Below, piece after piece: positions 62,401 to 64,000 of a stretch of DNA of 64,000 nt. The position numbers were made by a program, and so were the translations under genes. Position 1 is the first letter of the stretch. Each line of letters begins with the position of its first letter. Source of the DNA: Holacanthus passer (taxonomy: Eukaryota; Chordata; Actinopteri; Pomacanthidae). The notes beneath the pieces were generated by a model. The model made no database searches and was not told the origin of the DNA. It saw only the letters and a list, made by a program, of their open reading frames with translations. The DNA is taken from contig JAFREQ010000017.1 in the NCBI GenBank assembly GCA_025331565.1, positions 5,317,001 through 5,381,000 on the forward strand, written 5' to 3'.

Positions 62401-64000
62401 ATGGCAGCAGGTCGGAGAGCGCAGGTGAGTGAAAGCAGCAGGAGGCCGACAGAGAAAATCTTTAAATTACTGCTCCATAAAATGAGCAGGAAACACAGAT
62501 TATTATAGATGCAATGTTTGCGAACGCAGAGTAACAGAAAACTGGACTCTCACACTCTGAAGTCTCCAAACACGTGACAGACGTGTCATGTTGCGTCTGA
62601 CTGATGAACTGGGAGCAGCTCTAACTGTGTGTCTGAGCAAATGAAAATACAGGTTGATGTGATCATTCAATAACTGTGAAAGTGTCTTTTAGTTTTTGTT
62701 ATGTTTCTGACGTGTGAACTGTGGAGCGGGTTTGTCGCGCCTGTAAACACATTCTGCCCTGTTGCCGGATCAAAACATCCATTTTGGACATTTCTGCTCA
62801 ACATTGAGTTGCAGCATTTTCAAGTCCACTTGCATCACTTTTCAATTTCTCGCTTTGTTCAGTATCTGTGCTTGAAAACAAGCGCGTTGTGAAGGTCGGG
62901 GAAGGATCATGGTCAGCTGATTGGTCTCCAGCTGGTTTTGTGCTGTAGAAATGACATATTGATATTTCAATATTCATATCTATGTTTCTTTCATTCTTTC
63001 AGTGCTTCGCCTCAGTTACGGGCTCGCTCTCCTACAGTCGCTCAGATGTGTTGTGTCTGAGGACAGTTGGTGGTTTCATAAGAACCTGAACGCTTCGCTC
63101 ATGGAAATCTCAAGTGTTGTCATCTTATGCCTGAATAAACAGACATTTTCCTACAGCCTGCCTCCACTTTTTCTTCCTGGTTGTTCATTTACCAGTTACA
63201 TCGTGCAGCCACCAATTTGAGTGCAGACCTGTCAAATCTTTTATGTGTCATGCTTTTATACCGAGCCGCCTGTTGTTTCTCGATGCCACTCGCTCGCTTA
63301 CATTTTGCTGTTTCAGCAAATAAAATCCAGGACAGAATCGGCCTCCTCGCTGCTCATCCTGTTCGCTCATTATTCTCTACATTGAGTCCCAGCAGGATGC
63401 GCAGATTCTGCGTGTGACACTGAAAACACTCACAAACAAATGAAAACAACGCTCAGAGTTGAGGTTGCACTGGTCAGATGCTAAAAACACCTTCAGATCA
63501 AATATAATGTTTTAAAAAGTTAAGAAGTGAATCAAAAAACACAATAAAAATGACAATGAAAATGCAAAAAAAAAAAAAAAAAATCATACATCAACAGAAA
63601 CAAAATGAACAAGGACACAGTCTGAAAGTCATCCGACAATGTAAACTATATATTTATGTAGTGAAATACACAACAATGATCCAAATGTAAAGGACAGAAA
63701 TTTACTGGAATAAAGTGAAGCACATCGACTGATCTGCAGCCTTTCAGACAAAGTAATGCAGACACTTTTATTTGCTCTGTTTATAGTCTTTGATAGAAGC
63801 TGATTCAGCTGCAAGATGCACAGGAGCTTCAGCCACAAATTCAGTTTGGATTTCGTGTCCATATTTCATGTAGTTATAAATAGCCATGTGACGCTCTCAG
63901 CAGGAACTCAAATTAAAGTTCACCTCTGACGTTAAAGCTCATGGCTGTTTGCGTGTGTGTCTGTGCTTCAGGGTCCGCGGGGAAATTTTCAAAATGAGCT
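62401..64000 (+). CDS. Probable first coding exon(s) of a gene running off the right edge
   Basis: CAAACATGGCAGCAG has the ideal start context (A at -3, G at +4). The exon codes MAAGRRAQ (62401-62424) and stops at a perfect GCAG/GTGAGT donor. At the window end, CTGTGCTTCAG (63961-63971) is followed in the same phase by an open segment coding GPRGNFQNE, cut by the edge. A second acceptor, TTCTTTCATTCTTTCAG, opens a segment at 63003, but that frame stops after 28 codons at 63087, so I prefer the 63972 exon. The 300 bases before the ATG are richer in CpG than the surroundings, as expected of a promoter and 5' UTR. The product is not recognised from so few residues. The start exon is fairly convincing; the exon 2 choice is inference. 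Confidence 0.45.
63566..63583. repeat. A18 homopolymer
   Basis: Eighteen A residues inside an A-rich stretch in the putative first intron of the right-edge gene. Confidence 0.95.

Noticed and set aside
63003..63087. Open segment after a strong acceptor in the right-edge gene
   Set aside because: Joined to the first exon it gives only 36 residues. Kept as a possible alternative terminal exon, not as the main model.

Overview
This window looks like nuclear DNA from a ray-finned fish. The evidence is multi-exon genes with GT-AG introns, many of about 100-700 bp; a very high density of (CA)n/(GT)n microsatellites (more than 40 arrays in 64 kb, some 70-90 bp long); a decayed L1-superfamily LINE of the Tx1-like type common in fish; and vertebrate proteins. 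There is no sign of bacterial, organellar or viral sequence.

Layout. 1-4.5 kb is mostly intergenic with CA arrays and one possible terminal exon (2000-2256, +). 4.6-8.9 kb carries, on the minus strand, a complete two-exon gene for a tristetraprolin-family mRNA-decay factor (CDS 8559-6553), with a GC-rich coding exon, a TATA-like promoter and a long AT-rich 3' UTR. 9-27 kb holds no gene I can support and is crowded with microsatellites, purine/pyrimidine tracts and copies of a microsatellite-linked repeat. 27.8-31.2 kb carries, on the plus strand, a complete six-exon Rab1-family GTPase gene (214 aa). 32.4-35.8 kb holds a predicted three-exon gene for a 97-residue basic protein that I do not recognise. 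36-53 kb is mostly empty, with a weak minus-strand gene candidate at 46.6-47.2 kb. 53.2 kb has a 17-bp minisatellite. 55.4-58.3 kb is a disabled Tx1-like LINE on the minus strand. At the right edge a probable first coding exon (62401, +) splices toward an exon starting at 63972 and leaving the window.

How the genes relate. The two firm genes are functionally separate. The ZFP36-type protein would bind AU-rich elements and recruit the CCR4-NOT deadenylase; its own 3' UTR carries two UUAUUUAUU sites, so self-regulation is likely. The Rab1-type GTPase would act in ER-to-Golgi transport. Its P-loop exon lies between a (TG)20 and a (CA)27 array, an arrangement that could affect splicing. Two perfect CTCF-core motifs in convergent orientation (27.07 kb + and 46.35 kb -) bracket the Rab1 gene and the small-gene candidate.
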